Assembly: GCF_014695585.1 (NCBI RefSeq)
Contig: NZ_JACJON010000054.1
Span: 1 to 64,000, forward strand
Source: Microcoleus sp. FACHB-831
GTDB lineage: Bacteria > Cyanobacteriota > Cyanobacteriia > Cyanobacteriales > FACHB-T130
DNA: 64,000 bases
Direction: 5' to 3'
The position numbers and the translations under genes were made by a program. Below are positions 10,594 to 19,130 of the stretch, one piece after another; the stretch's first letter is position 1, and the number at the start of each line of letters is the position of its first letter. The notes under the pieces are model-generated. The model saw only the letters and a program-made list of their open reading frames with translations, had not been told where the DNA came from and did not search any database.

Positions 10594-11880
10594 TTAGCTA
10601 AACTGTTCGCCTACATCTAGGTTAAACAGCGTTTGCAGCGCTTGCATAGCTTTGCGCCTAGCTTCGATATCTTGCTGCGATCGCAGTTGCACCATCGGAT
10701 CGTGCAGAATCTTATTTACAATTCCGCGTGTTAGTGCCTCGATGATTTCTTGATGTTTGTCAGCAAACTCAGAACCCAGGCGAGATAGGGCTTTTTCTAA
10801 TTCTTGAGCGCGGATGGTTTCCATTTTGTCGCGCAAGCAGCTAATAGTTGGAACCGTTTCCAAACTGCGCCACCACACTTCAAAAGCTTCCACCTCTTCT
10901 TCGAGCAATCCTTCGGCTTCCATCGCCAGACGCCGCCGACTTTCCTGGTTTTGAGCCACTACCGCTTTCAAGTCATCGACATTGAATGCATATACGTTAT
11001 CCAGCTCGTTAACATCAGCATCCACGTTGCGCGGTACTGAGATGTCGAATACCATCAAACGGCGATTGGGTTCGAGAGTTGCTTCCAACTTCGACCGATC
11101 CAGCAGGGGTTCTGTCGCGGCGGTGCTGGTGAAGACTATATCAGAGGTAGCGATCGCCCCCGTCATTTCCCCAAGCTCATAAATTTGCAGGCTTGCTTCT
11201 GGGAACTGGCTCGCCAATTCTTCCGCCCGTTTTACACTGCGGTTCACAATTGATATCTGGACTGCTCCCTTAGCTAATAAGTGTTGCACCAAGAGTCGCG
11301 ACATTTTGCCAGCGCCGATAATTGCTACTCGACAAGCAGCTAAATTTTGCGCTTTCAACTGCGCTAACTCCACAGCCGCCGAACTAATGGAGACAGCACC
11401 AGTCCCGATACTTGTTTCCGTGCGAACCCGCTTTCCAGCCGTGAGCGCTTGTTTGAACAAACGGTTCAGCAGGCTGCCAATGCCATTGTATTGCTGTCCC
11501 AGTTTGTGAGTATGTTTGACTTGAGCGAGAATTTGGCCTTCTCCCAGCACCAGACTATCTAACCCACCTGCTACCCGCATCAGGTGCATGACGGCATCGG
11601 TGTGTAATAAAACAAACAGGTGATGCCGCAGATGATGTAAGGGTAATTTGCTGTGATCGGAGAGAAACTGGGTGACTTCGCGCACTCCCTGTTCAGTTTC
11701 CCTAGCAACGATATAAATTTCTAGGCGGTTACAGGTGCTGAGGATAGCAACTTCTTGGATGTGCGGGTAGCTGGTTAGTTGAGCGATCGCGCTTTCACAA
11801 CTAGCTTCTGGAATGCTCAGTTTTTCCCGCACTTCCACTGGTGCCGTCTTATGACTTAGCCCCACGACTGCAATATTCAT
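10594..11880 (-). CDS. hemA: Glutamyl-tRNA reductase
   Basis: A 428-residue, full-length enzyme that reduces glutamyl-tRNA(Glu) to glutamate-1-semialdehyde, the first committed step of tetrapyrrole (haem, chlorophyll, bilin) synthesis. The N-terminal catalytic domain starts [15 protein letters not shown], and the catalytic cysteine is in STCNRLEIY near residue 50. [11 protein letters not shown] follows. The NADPH-binding domain carries [13 protein letters not shown] near residue 190, and the C-terminal dimerisation helices are complete. glpX follows upstream on the same strand with ~190 bases between, so the genes may be transcribed separately. Confidence 0.97.
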   Translation of the reverse strand: MNIAVVGLSHKTAPVEVREKLSIPEASCESAIAQLTSYPHIQEVAILSTCNRLEIYIVARETEQGVREVTQFLSDHSKLPLHHLRHHLFVLLHTDAVMHLMRVAGGLDSLVLGEGQILAQVKHTHKLGQQYNGIGSLLNRLFKQALTAGKRVRTETSIGTGAVSISSAAVELAQLKAQNLAACRVAIIGAGKMSRLLVQHLLAKGAVQISIVNRSVKRAEELASQFPEASLQIYELGEMTGAIATSDIVFTSTAATEPLLDRSKLEATLEPNRRLMVFDISVPRNVDADVNELDNVYAFNVDDLKAVVAQNQESRRRLAMEAEGLLEEEVEAFEVWWRSLETVPTISCLRDKMETIRAQELEKALSRLGSEFADKHQEIIEALTRGIVNKILHDPMVQLRSQQDIEARRKAMQALQTLFNLDVGEQFS

Positions 11881-12066
11881 CTTGTTTTACAGTGTTCTCA
11901 AATCGTCAGGTTTGCAGGCTGTAAATTTGTCAATTCAGGCAATTTATAAAGTTGTCAAGTTAGAAGGTTGGGCAAATTCGCCACCCCGGAGACCCTCTGC
12001 GGGTGTCAATTTGACGAATTTGCAACTTTTAACCCTTTAACGATCTTAAACCTTCTAACTCTTTAT

Positions 12067-13104
12067 TTACCGCAATTGCAGCGACTTGGGTTTTTCAAAC
12101 ATATGGATGGTGTCAACAAATCGCGCCGTCTGCGACTGGCTGGAGATTACCAAGCTCTGAGTCCGTGCGCCACCGCTGAAGAAACGCACGCCTTCCATCA
12201 GCGTACCTGGGGTAATACCGCAAGCTGCAAACAGAACCGTGTTGCCACAGGCGAGTTCTTCGGCGTTGTACACTTTGTCTGGGCTGGTAATGCCCATTGA
12301 TGTCAACCGTGCGATATTGCTTTCTTTGCTTTCGCCAATCAAGCCTGTTTTGACTACCTCTGGATCGTAGATCAGCTGGCCTTGGAAGTGTCCGCCCAAG
12401 CAGCGCATTGCAGCAGCAGAAATTACGCCTTCTGGTGCGGCTCCGATTCCCATGAGGGCGTGAATGTTTGTTCCAGCAAAGCCACAGCAGATGGCAGCAG
12501 AAACGTCACCATCGCTGATCAGTCGCACTCTGGCGCCAGCTTGACGGATTTCTTGAATTAGCTCTTTGTGACGGGGACGATCCATCACCACTACTACCAG
12601 TTCCTCAATAGAGCGATTTAGACAATCGGACAAAATTTTGAGGTTTTCGGTAGCTGACTTGTTGATATCTACATGATTTTTAGCTGCTGGGGGTGCAGCG
12701 AGTTTTTTCATGTAGAAGTCAGGCGCGGCAAATAGACCGCCTTTTTCGGAAATGGCTAATACTGCCATTGAACCATTTTGACCGTAGGCAACCAGGTTTG
12801 TACCTTCGCAGGGGTCAACTGCGATGTCAATTTCAACCAGTTCGTCTGGGTTGCAGAAAGTTTTGGCGTCTTCACGGGTACATATACCGACTTCTTCGCC
12901 GATGTAGAGCATGGGGGCGTCGTCTCTTTCGCCTTCGCCGATGACGATGCGACCCCGCATATAGATTTTATTCATCCGCTCCCGCATAGCTTCTACGGCT
13001 ACTTGGTCAGCGATGTTTTTTTCGCCTTTCCCCATCCACCGTGCGGATGCCATCGCGGCTTGTTCTACAACCTCTATGATTTCTAAACCGAGTGTATTTT
13101 CCAC
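12067..13104 (-). CDS. glpX: Class II fructose-1,6-bisphosphatase/sedoheptulose-1,7-bisphosphatase
   Basis: A 345-residue GlpX-type phosphatase. In cyanobacteria this bifunctional enzyme removes the C1 phosphate from both FBP and SBP in the Calvin cycle. Visible motifs are [18 protein letters not shown] and [12 protein letters not shown] for metal and phosphate binding, and [20 protein letters not shown]. Length is normal. No cluster partner is adjacent; hemA lies downstream. Confidence 0.95.
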   Translation of the reverse strand: MENTLGLEIIEVVEQAAMASARWMGKGEKNIADQVAVEAMRERMNKIYMRGRIVIGEGERDDAPMLYIGEEVGICTREDAKTFCNPDELVEIDIAVDPCEGTNLVAYGQNGSMAVLAISEKGGLFAAPDFYMKKLAAPPAAKNHVDINKSATENLKILSDCLNRSIEELVVVVMDRPRHKELIQEIRQAGARVRLISDGDVSAAICCGFAGTNIHALMGIGAAPEGVISAAAMRCLGGHFQGQLIYDPEVVKTGLIGESKESNIARLTSMGITSPDKVYNAEELACGNTVLFAACGITPGTLMEGVRFFSGGARTQSLVISSQSQTARFVDTIHMFEKPKSLQLR

Positions 13105-13738
13105 TAAGACTATCTCCCAACTGCTTGATTTTGCGTCGTTTATTCGGGCTGCTACCAGTAGACAAGTCTACCAGAGTAGGTATGCCCTCTAGGGCGAGTG
13201 TTGTATCGACCTGTGTTAAGTTTTGCTTCCGATAGCGATCGCTTTTTGTCTGAGCAGTACATTTGTACTGTAAATAAATAAGTAGAACTGCTCTCCAAGC
13301 GTCTGTATTTGAGGCAGAAAAATTAATGGCAACCTACCCATTTCTAGTTCGCCAACCCACGAAACACTTCAAAGTGGAATTAGAATAATGCAACTATTAA
13401 AAACTTATATAAAAAGTGGTGCTGGGGCCTATGTCGATGTTCGAGAGGGCGATCGCGCTAGAGTTGAGACTATTAATATGACAAGTTGATTTATGGAAAA
13501 TAAAAGAAAAATTATGAATAGTCGGAACTTGCTCAAAAGATACGCTGCTGGAGAAAGATATTTTGCTTAAATTAGCTTCGCCTCGCGATTTGGAATAAAA
13601 AAAATTGCGTAAAATTAACTTGAGTAGAGCCGATTTGGATAACGGCCGATTGGAGCGATACCAACCTGAGTGGGGCTAACTAGCGCCAGTATTGATCTAG
13701 GCTAGATAAAGTTCATATAAAATCGACAACTTTAGAAA
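13105..13738. other. Intergenic region, mostly without genes
   Basis: About 630 bases between divergent glpX and the glutaredoxin gene. Two tiny overlapping frames (ATG 13326, 20 codons; ATG 13388, 33 codons, stop/start overlap TAATG) have no ribosome sites and resemble nothing known, so I do not call them genes. A 14-base palindrome AGTACATTTGTACT at 13256-13269 fits the cyanobacterial LexA-box consensus. Confidence 0.45.
13256..13269. promoter_or_regulatory. LexA-box-like palindrome
   Basis: AGTACA-TT-TGTACT is a perfect palindrome and fits the published cyanobacterial LexA consensus RGTACNNNDGTWCB. About one such match is expected by chance in a window of this size, and no SOS gene is adjacent, so this is only a candidate. 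Confidence 0.2.
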
Positions 13739-14056
13739 ATGCTGAACTTTCTCAACCCTCTCTTAGGTCGTCATCCAGAGCGTATCAAAGCCAATGTAGA
13801 AATTTACACTTGGCAAACTTGCCCTTTCTGCATTCGGGCAAAAATGTTGCTGTCGTGGAAAGGCGTTAAGTTCACGGAATATAAAATTGATGGCGATGAA
13901 GCAGCTAGGGCTAAAATGTCTGAACGTGCCAACGGACGCCGCAGCGTGCCCCAGATTTTTATCAACAATCAGCACGTTGGTGGGTGTGACGATATTTATG
14001 CGTTGGATACAAAAGGCCAGCTAGATCCGCTGCTAGCCGAAGCAGCTTTAACCTAG
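13739..14056 (+). CDS. grxC: Dithiol glutaredoxin (GrxC type)
   Basis: A 105-residue glutaredoxin with the dithiol active site CPFC (TWQTCPFCIRAK, residues ~29-32), the cis-proline loop RSVPQIF, and the glutathione-binding GGCDDIYAL. It reduces protein disulphides and glutathione mixed disulphides in the cytosol. tadA follows 67 bases later on the same strand and may be co-transcribed. Confidence 0.95.
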   Translation: MLNFLNPLLGRHPERIKANVEIYTWQTCPFCIRAKMLLSWKGVKFTEYKIDGDEAARAKMSERANGRRSVPQIFINNQHVGGCDDIYALDTKGQLDPLLAEAALT

Positions 14057-14123
14057 AATTAGTCAGCGCAGACAGGAGTCGGTTGTATAGCCCGGGCTTC
14101 TAGGGTGCGGGCAATATCAGACT

Positions 14124-14603
14124 ATGACAGTTAACGATCCAGGATATCTAATTCACCAACAATGGATGAGTCGTGCCTTAGAACTTGCAAGATTGGCAGG
14201 AGAAGCGGGTGAAGTTCCAGTTGCTGCGGTAATTGTTGATGCTAATGGTAACGCGATCGCTTGCGCCGAAAATCGCAAAGAACGCGACAACGACCCTACA
14301 GCACACGCTGAAATCTTGGCCATCAGAGCAGCGGGAAAAGCACTGAAAAACTGGCACCTGGGCCAATGCACTCTCTACGTCACCCTGGAACCTTGCCCGA
14401 TGTGCGCTGGTGCAATAGTTTTAGCTAGGCTTAAACTTCTCGTTTACGGTGCAGACGATCCAAAAACTGGCGCAATTCGTACTGTTGCTAATATTCCCGA
14501 TAGCGCCTGCTCTAATCATCGCTTGCCAGTTCTTGGCGGTATCCTAGAATCCGCCTGTCGCCAACAACTGCAATCGTGGTTCGCCTATAGAAGGCAAAAG
14601 TAA
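14124..14603 (+). CDS. tadA: tRNA-specific adenosine deaminase
   Basis: A 159-residue cytidine/deoxycytidylate-deaminase-fold protein. Zinc motifs are HAEILAIRAAG (His and catalytic Glu) and PCPMCAGAI (two Cys ligands). TadA converts A34 to inosine in tRNA-Arg(ACG) to allow wobble decoding. The N-terminal segment HQQWMSRALELARLAGEAGE is family-typical, and length is normal. Confidence 0.94.
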   Translation: MTVNDPGYLIHQQWMSRALELARLAGEAGEVPVAAVIVDANGNAIACAENRKERDNDPTAHAEILAIRAAGKALKNWHLGQCTLYVTLEPCPMCAGAIVLARLKLLVYGADDPKTGAIRTVANIPDSACSNHRLPVLGGILESACRQQLQSWFAYRRQK

Positions 14604-14703
14604 CAAGGCAAAACTGAAAAGAAAAGAGTTTTTTTACCCAAATAGCACGGGTTGTCCTCCTGTCTGCTAAATCTAACGTCTCGCGTTTAGCAAGATCTAA
14701 CTG

Positions 14704-15573
14704 ATGACAGCCCTAGAAGTGTCCCTCTGGTACAAGACAGCAGAGACTAAAAAATCTAGTTTAGATATAAGGATGCCAATAAACCCTGAATTCCAGATGA
14801 CTCAGCTCGACTCCTCAGAACAGAACATAGAGACGACAACACCAGGTAAGAGTGTTCCTTTTAGTCCCGGCCTTTCCCCCTGGCTACCCCGCATCGTCTA
14901 TCCGCTGGGACGTTACGTTGTGATGCCCTTTTACTTTGGCAGGATGGAAGTTTCTGGGCAGGAGCATATTCCCAAAACCGGGCCAGTTATTCTAGCTCCA
15001 ACCCATCGGTCTCGCTGGGATGCGTTTGTAGTACCTTACGCGGCAGGTAGACTGGTCACGGGGCGCGATCTGCGACCTATGGTTTCAGCTAATGAAATGA
15101 AGGGGCCGCAAGGCTGGGTCATTCGACGCATGGGCGGGTTTCCTGTGGATACCGAGCAACCAGGTATTGGCAGTTTCCGTTATGGAGTAGAGCTACTCCA
15201 TAAGGGAGAAATGGTTGTTATTTTTCCAGAGGGCGGCATCTATCAGGATAATCGCGTTCATCCTCTCAAGCGGGGTCTGGCTCGGATCGCTCTGCAAGTT
15301 GAATCTAGCAGTCCAGGATTGGGTGTGAAAATTCTCCCCATCAGTATTATTTACAGCGAACGAGTACCGCACTGGCGCTGCGATTTTACAGTAAATATCG
15401 GTAGCCCTTTGAATGTGGCTGATTATTGCAATGTATCGCCTAGACTTGGTTCGCAAAAGCTAACTGCTGACCTGGAAGCGACGCTTAAACAGCTAGATGG
15501 TGAAAGAGCGATCGCTCCCTCTCCTATTCAATCCTCTACTTCTCTAGAAAACGTTCCCAGCGCTCAGCTGTAG
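14704..15573 (+). CDS. 1-acyl-sn-glycerol-3-phosphate acyltransferase family protein
   Basis: A 289-residue PlsC-type acyltransferase. The catalytic motif HxxxxD is HRSRWD (residues ~103-108), and the phosphate-binding motif is FPEGGIYQD. A hydrophobic segment near residues 70-85 (YPLGRYVVMPFYF) suggests membrane association. It probably transfers an acyl group to lysophosphatidate or a related lysolipid during glycerolipid synthesis. The start is uncertain: ATG codons at residues 24 and 33 are alternatives, since the first ~45 residues are poorly conserved in type. Confidence 0.85.
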   Translation: MTALEVSLWYKTAETKKSSLDIRMPINPEFQMTQLDSSEQNIETTTPGKSVPFSPGLSPWLPRIVYPLGRYVVMPFYFGRMEVSGQEHIPKTGPVILAPTHRSRWDAFVVPYAAGRLVTGRDLRPMVSANEMKGPQGWVIRRMGGFPVDTEQPGIGSFRYGVELLHKGEMVVIFPEGGIYQDNRVHPLKRGLARIALQVESSSPGLGVKILPISIIYSERVPHWRCDFTVNIGSPLNVADYCNVSPRLGSQKLTADLEATLKQLDGERAIAPSPIQSSTSLENVPSAQL

Positions 15574-15585
15574 GTTATTATCTCC

Positions 15586-15612
15586 GCGTTCTCAGCTATA
15601 AGCTGGGAACGC
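15586..15612 (+). terminator. Hairpin after acyltransferase gene
   Basis: GCGTTCTCAGCT-ATA-AGCTGGGAACGC is a 12-base inverted repeat with one wobble pair, 13 bases after the stop codon. It is not followed by a T run, so it may be a repeat-derived 3' hairpin rather than a classical terminator. Confidence 0.45.
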
Positions 15613-15820
15613 AAGTTTAGAGCGCTGCTGACAAGGCCAATTTTTAAATTTTTCACCATTAATAGAAAATATTCACTCGTGGGTGTTGGGCGATCGCTTC
15701 CTAGCAGGCGATCTTTTTCCATACCCCAAAATATTAAATTTTTCCGAATTTATCTTTACACTCCTTGAATTTGCAGTTATTGATAGAAGCAATATACTTC
15801 TTCCCCCCTAAGACAGATTT

Positions 15821-16417
15821 ATGGGACAAGTGCTGCATTATCCAGTGCAACTCTCTTTCAAATTTTGGGCGTTAGCACCCCAAATATTAGTCACAGATGC
15901 ACATGGCAATCTAGTTTTTTATGTAAAACAAAAACTCTTCAAACTCAAGGAGTCTGTTACTGTATTTGGCGATGTCGAACAGACTTCTCCCTTGTATACA
16001 ATCAATGCCGATCGTATCATAGACTTCTCAGCTCGCTACAATTTTACTGATAAAAACGGATTTCATATAGGTGCAGTGAAGCGGAGGGGGATGAAATCCC
16101 TTTGGAAAGCGCGTTTCGATATTTTTGATGGTGATACTAATGTCTTAACTATCAGCGAACAAAACCCTTGGGTAAAAGTCTTTGATGCCTTATTACAAGA
16201 AATTCCTATTGTCGGTATGTTAAGCGGGTATGTCTTCCATCCTGTTTACCAAGTTTCCCGACCAGACGGGAATGTTGTTATGCGGTTGGAAAAGCAACCT
16301 TCTTTTTTATCGAGAAAATTTACTATAAAACAGGTCGATCAACTCAGCGACATTGAAGAGACGCGGGTTTTGCTTAGTATTCTAATGATGATTTTATTGG
16401 AGCGCACTCGCGGCTAA
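15821..16417 (+). CDS. LURP-one-related (LOR) family protein
   Basis: A 198-residue protein with the beta-rich pattern of the LURP-one/Tubby-like fold: LSFKFWALAPQILVTDAHGN, LVFYVKQKLFKLKESVTVF, and RYNFTDKNGFHIGAVKRRG. Members in bacteria are of unknown function; the fold resembles the Tubby C-terminal domain and may bind membranes. There is no signal peptide. An upstream AAGAC and start ATG at 15821 give the usual N-terminus. It is a single gene. Confidence 0.75.
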   Translation: MGQVLHYPVQLSFKFWALAPQILVTDAHGNLVFYVKQKLFKLKESVTVFGDVEQTSPLYTINADRIIDFSARYNFTDKNGFHIGAVKRRGMKSLWKARFDIFDGDTNVLTISEQNPWVKVFDALLQEIPIVGMLSGYVFHPVYQVSRPDGNVVMRLEKQPSFLSRKFTIKQVDQLSDIEETRVLLSILMMILLERTRG

Positions 16418-16658
16418 TTCCATTTTATATTTTGGATTTTAAAACCAAAATACCAACGTGAAGTCTAAAACAAAACTGTAAGTAGAGGGACTTAATAATT
16501 TGTAGGAGGAGTAGAGCGATCGCTCTACCCCCCCTACCTTTGTCAATGTTGGGTTTGTCGCTCAATCCAACCTACAAAATAATATTTATTAATTCGGTTG
16601 TTCTAGTTATAAAGGAGCGATCGCCTACAATTTTATGCTGAATTTGGATAATCAATCA

Positions 16659-16689
16659 TGTAGAGACGGCGATTTATCGCGTCTGTACA
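16659..16689. repeat. Palindromic repeat copy B
   Basis: TGTAGAGACGGCGATTTATC followed by GCGTCTGTACA, an imperfect palindrome ending 8 bases before the protease stop codon. Same family as the copies at 6474, 18956 and 23035. It may serve as a transcription end between convergent genes. Confidence 0.8.
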
Positions 16690-16697
16690 ACAAACAA

Positions 16698-18827
16698 CTA
16701 GACACCCAAATTTAACTCCCAACCGTTCAGCGTCCCAGTATCCAACTGAGCAAAGTCTACTACCCGCAATTGCCACCTACCCGATGCTGGCACGTTGATC
16801 AATTGCCCTAATATTGGTGTACTTTGCACCGAATAAATTGTTTGCAACTGAGTTGCAGAACCCAGTACGCGACTTTGCAACAGCACCGTCCTACCATCAG
16901 GAGCAATCAAACTAACCTCTATATCCCCCAAAAAGCTGTGTTCGATATTGACGCTTACTTGAATATCTCGCACTCGGTTGTTATCACTAATTGAAATAGC
17001 ACTGCTAATACCTTGGGGATTGTCATCGGGAATGGCAACGCGGTTGTCATTACGTCCCTGAACGCGCCGGGAAACTGACCCTTGAACCTTCTGCTGTTGG
17101 GCTGCTTGGACAGCTTTAAAAGCATTGACTTTGCCATAGCCAAACCACTGCGAGTAACCGTTGGCATCATAAGTGCCTAATTTTAGACCCAGTTGGGGGT
17201 CTGGATCGGTGTCAACAATTTTGTCAGCGGTTTGTTGCAGAATTCGCTTAACGTCCTTGGCGGTAAGATCGGGGTTGGCTGACAGTATAAGTGCGGCTAC
17301 TCCGGCGACAATTGGACAGGCGCTGGATGTACCGCCGAAGGTTCCGGTGAAGTTGCTTTTGTCGTACCCCGCAGCGCCCATTTGGTCGGTGGTGAATACG
17401 CCCAAGCCGGGGAGTGTTATGTCTACTTCGGGGGCGGTAGGAATTAAGCCTGTTTTTTCAAACCACATCCCCGGCGGCGCGTTGTTGCTGGGGGCGCAAA
17501 CGGATATGCTTGTTCCCCAGTTGCTATAGGCGGCTTTTTTATTGAGGCTGGTAGAGGAAGAAACAGCGATCGCATCTGGATGAACCGTAAAACCTGCTAG
17601 CCACTGGGTTGACCCTTTGAGGATATTATCCGGCCAATCGCGTTCGTTAACCGTTCCGTTGGTAGGACGATTGGCATTACCTGCGGCGAAGACTATTACA
17701 CAACCTTTACCATTGCGTCCAGATGTAGCGGCGCGGGTAAGGGCGGCGCGTTGTCGCAAGGAAAGGGGAAAATATACGGCTGCTGGCCCCCAACTACAGG
17801 ATATGACCGAAGCTCCATTCTTCACAGCATGGCCAAACACCTGTTCGATGCTTTCATCATCCAAGTATCCTGTAGTGCGGATGGGCATAAAGGCACAACC
17901 GGGGGCGACTCCTACTATGCCACTGCCGTTTTCTTCTGCTATTGCTATCCCCGCGCAAGCTGTCCCGTGACTCGGTTCGCCTCCTTCGGGTAAGGGTACG
18001 AAGTCGTTATCTTGGAAGTCTTTGGGGGCAACAATTTTGCCCTGACCCTGAAAGTCTGGGTGGTTGATGTCAAAGCCATCATCGGTGACAGCGACGACGA
18101 TGGAGCGATCGCCTTTAGTTATATCCCACGCTTTCTCAACAAAAATGTGGGAATTACTTGCTATCTGAAATCCCTTGCCGCTGTTGTTAAGATACCACTG
18201 TTGCGGATATAAGGAATCTGTGGGGTGGTAATGCTTTTCTTGTCGCACGACGATATTAGGTTCAGCTACAAGTACCTCTGAACGCGCCATCAATCGGTTA
18301 GAAATTTTGACAGGATTTTCCCCAGCTTGCTGGGTAACTTGATAAACGAAGGTGTTAGGAATTCCCTCTACTGGTTTGAGCATTTTTAAGCCCAATTCAG
18401 CTATAATTTCCTCCCTCTTTTGTTCATCCACCTGCGAAGCAAATTGAATCGTTACTTGGTCGGTCAAGTATATGAGTGTTGCTGGACTATCTTTAAGTTG
18501 GTAGACGTGACTAGCAAAGGCAACATCATCTGAAGTTCTTGCCGCCTGCATTGCTTTATCTCGAAGTGCAGGGTCAACTCTAAACTCTTGTAAGGATGGG
18601 GATTGTCCGCTTTTTGTAGGAATTTCGCCTGCCCGTTGGGCATTTGGGATTTGCTTTGGTAATTTGGTATTAGGTGAAGTGAGGCGGAGGGTGAAGCGAT
18701 CGCTTACTTTTTCCAGCGCCAGTTCTTCACCACCCCGCTGTAAAATGTTACCCACGCTTTCTTCGGGTACGCCCGCCACTTGGGCATTTGCTTGGCTAGA
18801 TTCAGGCGGATTACCAGGGCTGTTCAT
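16698..18827 (-). CDS. Subtilisin-like serine protease (S8) with C-terminal P domain
   Basis: A 709-residue protease. After ~200 residues of pro-region-like sequence, the S8 domain carries the catalytic triad Asp in VAVTDDGFDINHPDF, His in SHGTACAGIAI and Ser in GGTSSACPIVAG. The last ~110 residues form a proprotein-convertase P domain (HSFLGDIEVSLIAPDGRTVLL ... SGRWQLRVVDF). No classical signal peptide is visible at the N-terminus, so export is uncertain. Filamentous cyanobacteria have calcium-dependent proteases of this type. The gene stands alone. Confidence 0.92.
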   Translation of the reverse strand: MNSPGNPPESSQANAQVAGVPEESVGNILQRGGEELALEKVSDRFTLRLTSPNTKLPKQIPNAQRAGEIPTKSGQSPSLQEFRVDPALRDKAMQAARTSDDVAFASHVYQLKDSPATLIYLTDQVTIQFASQVDEQKREEIIAELGLKMLKPVEGIPNTFVYQVTQQAGENPVKISNRLMARSEVLVAEPNIVVRQEKHYHPTDSLYPQQWYLNNSGKGFQIASNSHIFVEKAWDITKGDRSIVVAVTDDGFDINHPDFQGQGKIVAPKDFQDNDFVPLPEGGEPSHGTACAGIAIAEENGSGIVGVAPGCAFMPIRTTGYLDDESIEQVFGHAVKNGASVISCSWGPAAVYFPLSLRQRAALTRAATSGRNGKGCVIVFAAGNANRPTNGTVNERDWPDNILKGSTQWLAGFTVHPDAIAVSSSTSLNKKAAYSNWGTSISVCAPSNNAPPGMWFEKTGLIPTAPEVDITLPGLGVFTTDQMGAAGYDKSNFTGTFGGTSSACPIVAGVAALILSANPDLTAKDVKRILQQTADKIVDTDPDPQLGLKLGTYDANGYSQWFGYGKVNAFKAVQAAQQQKVQGSVSRRVQGRNDNRVAIPDDNPQGISSAISISDNNRVRDIQVSVNIEHSFLGDIEVSLIAPDGRTVLLQSRVLGSATQLQTIYSVQSTPILGQLINVPASGRWQLRVVDFAQLDTGTLNGWELNLGV

Positions 18828-18955
18828 ATAATAAATTACTCCTGAATATTATTTCTTTTTAACTAGCGATCGCCTCTTTCATTTTTTACTAGCTAATTGC
18901 TAATTTATTGCTTGTTATTCATAATTTCTAAAACTTTCCTTCCCTCCTCTCCCAC

Positions 18956-18987
18956 TGGGGAGACGCGATAAATCGGCGTCTCTACAA
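18956..18987. repeat. Palindromic repeat copy C
   Basis: TGGGGAGACGCGATAAATCG followed by GCGTCTCTACAA, inverse orientation to copy B. It lies in the ~300-base spacer between the protease gene and the hybrid kinase operon; no gene is seen in the rest of that spacer. Confidence 0.8.
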
Positions 18988-19130
18988 TATTCCCTCGTAT
19001 CATATCCGTTCAATTGACCTGAATAAAAATTTCCCCGCTTCACCGCGTCCCCGCATCAGTCTTAACTAAGGGTATTCAACCGGACACGATATCACTCGCC
19101 AATTTCCCATTCCCCATTCCCCATTCCCCA

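Noticed and set aside
11968-12300. Plus-strand frame of 110 codons over the end of glpX
   Set aside because: It is the shadow of glpX (345 codons, all motifs) on the other strand.
13256-13269. SOS-type LexA control of a gene in the 13.1-13.7 kb spacer
   Set aside because: The palindrome is kept as a low-confidence site, but about one match is expected by chance and no SOS gene is adjacent.
13326-13489. Two overlapping tiny frames (20 and 33 codons) with TAATG overlap
   Set aside because: No ribosome sites and no recognisable protein pattern; the overlap can arise by chance.
17173-17529. Plus-strand frame of 118 codons inside the protease gene
   Set aside because: Antisense to the catalytic part of the S8 protease, which has all its motifs; no ribosome site.
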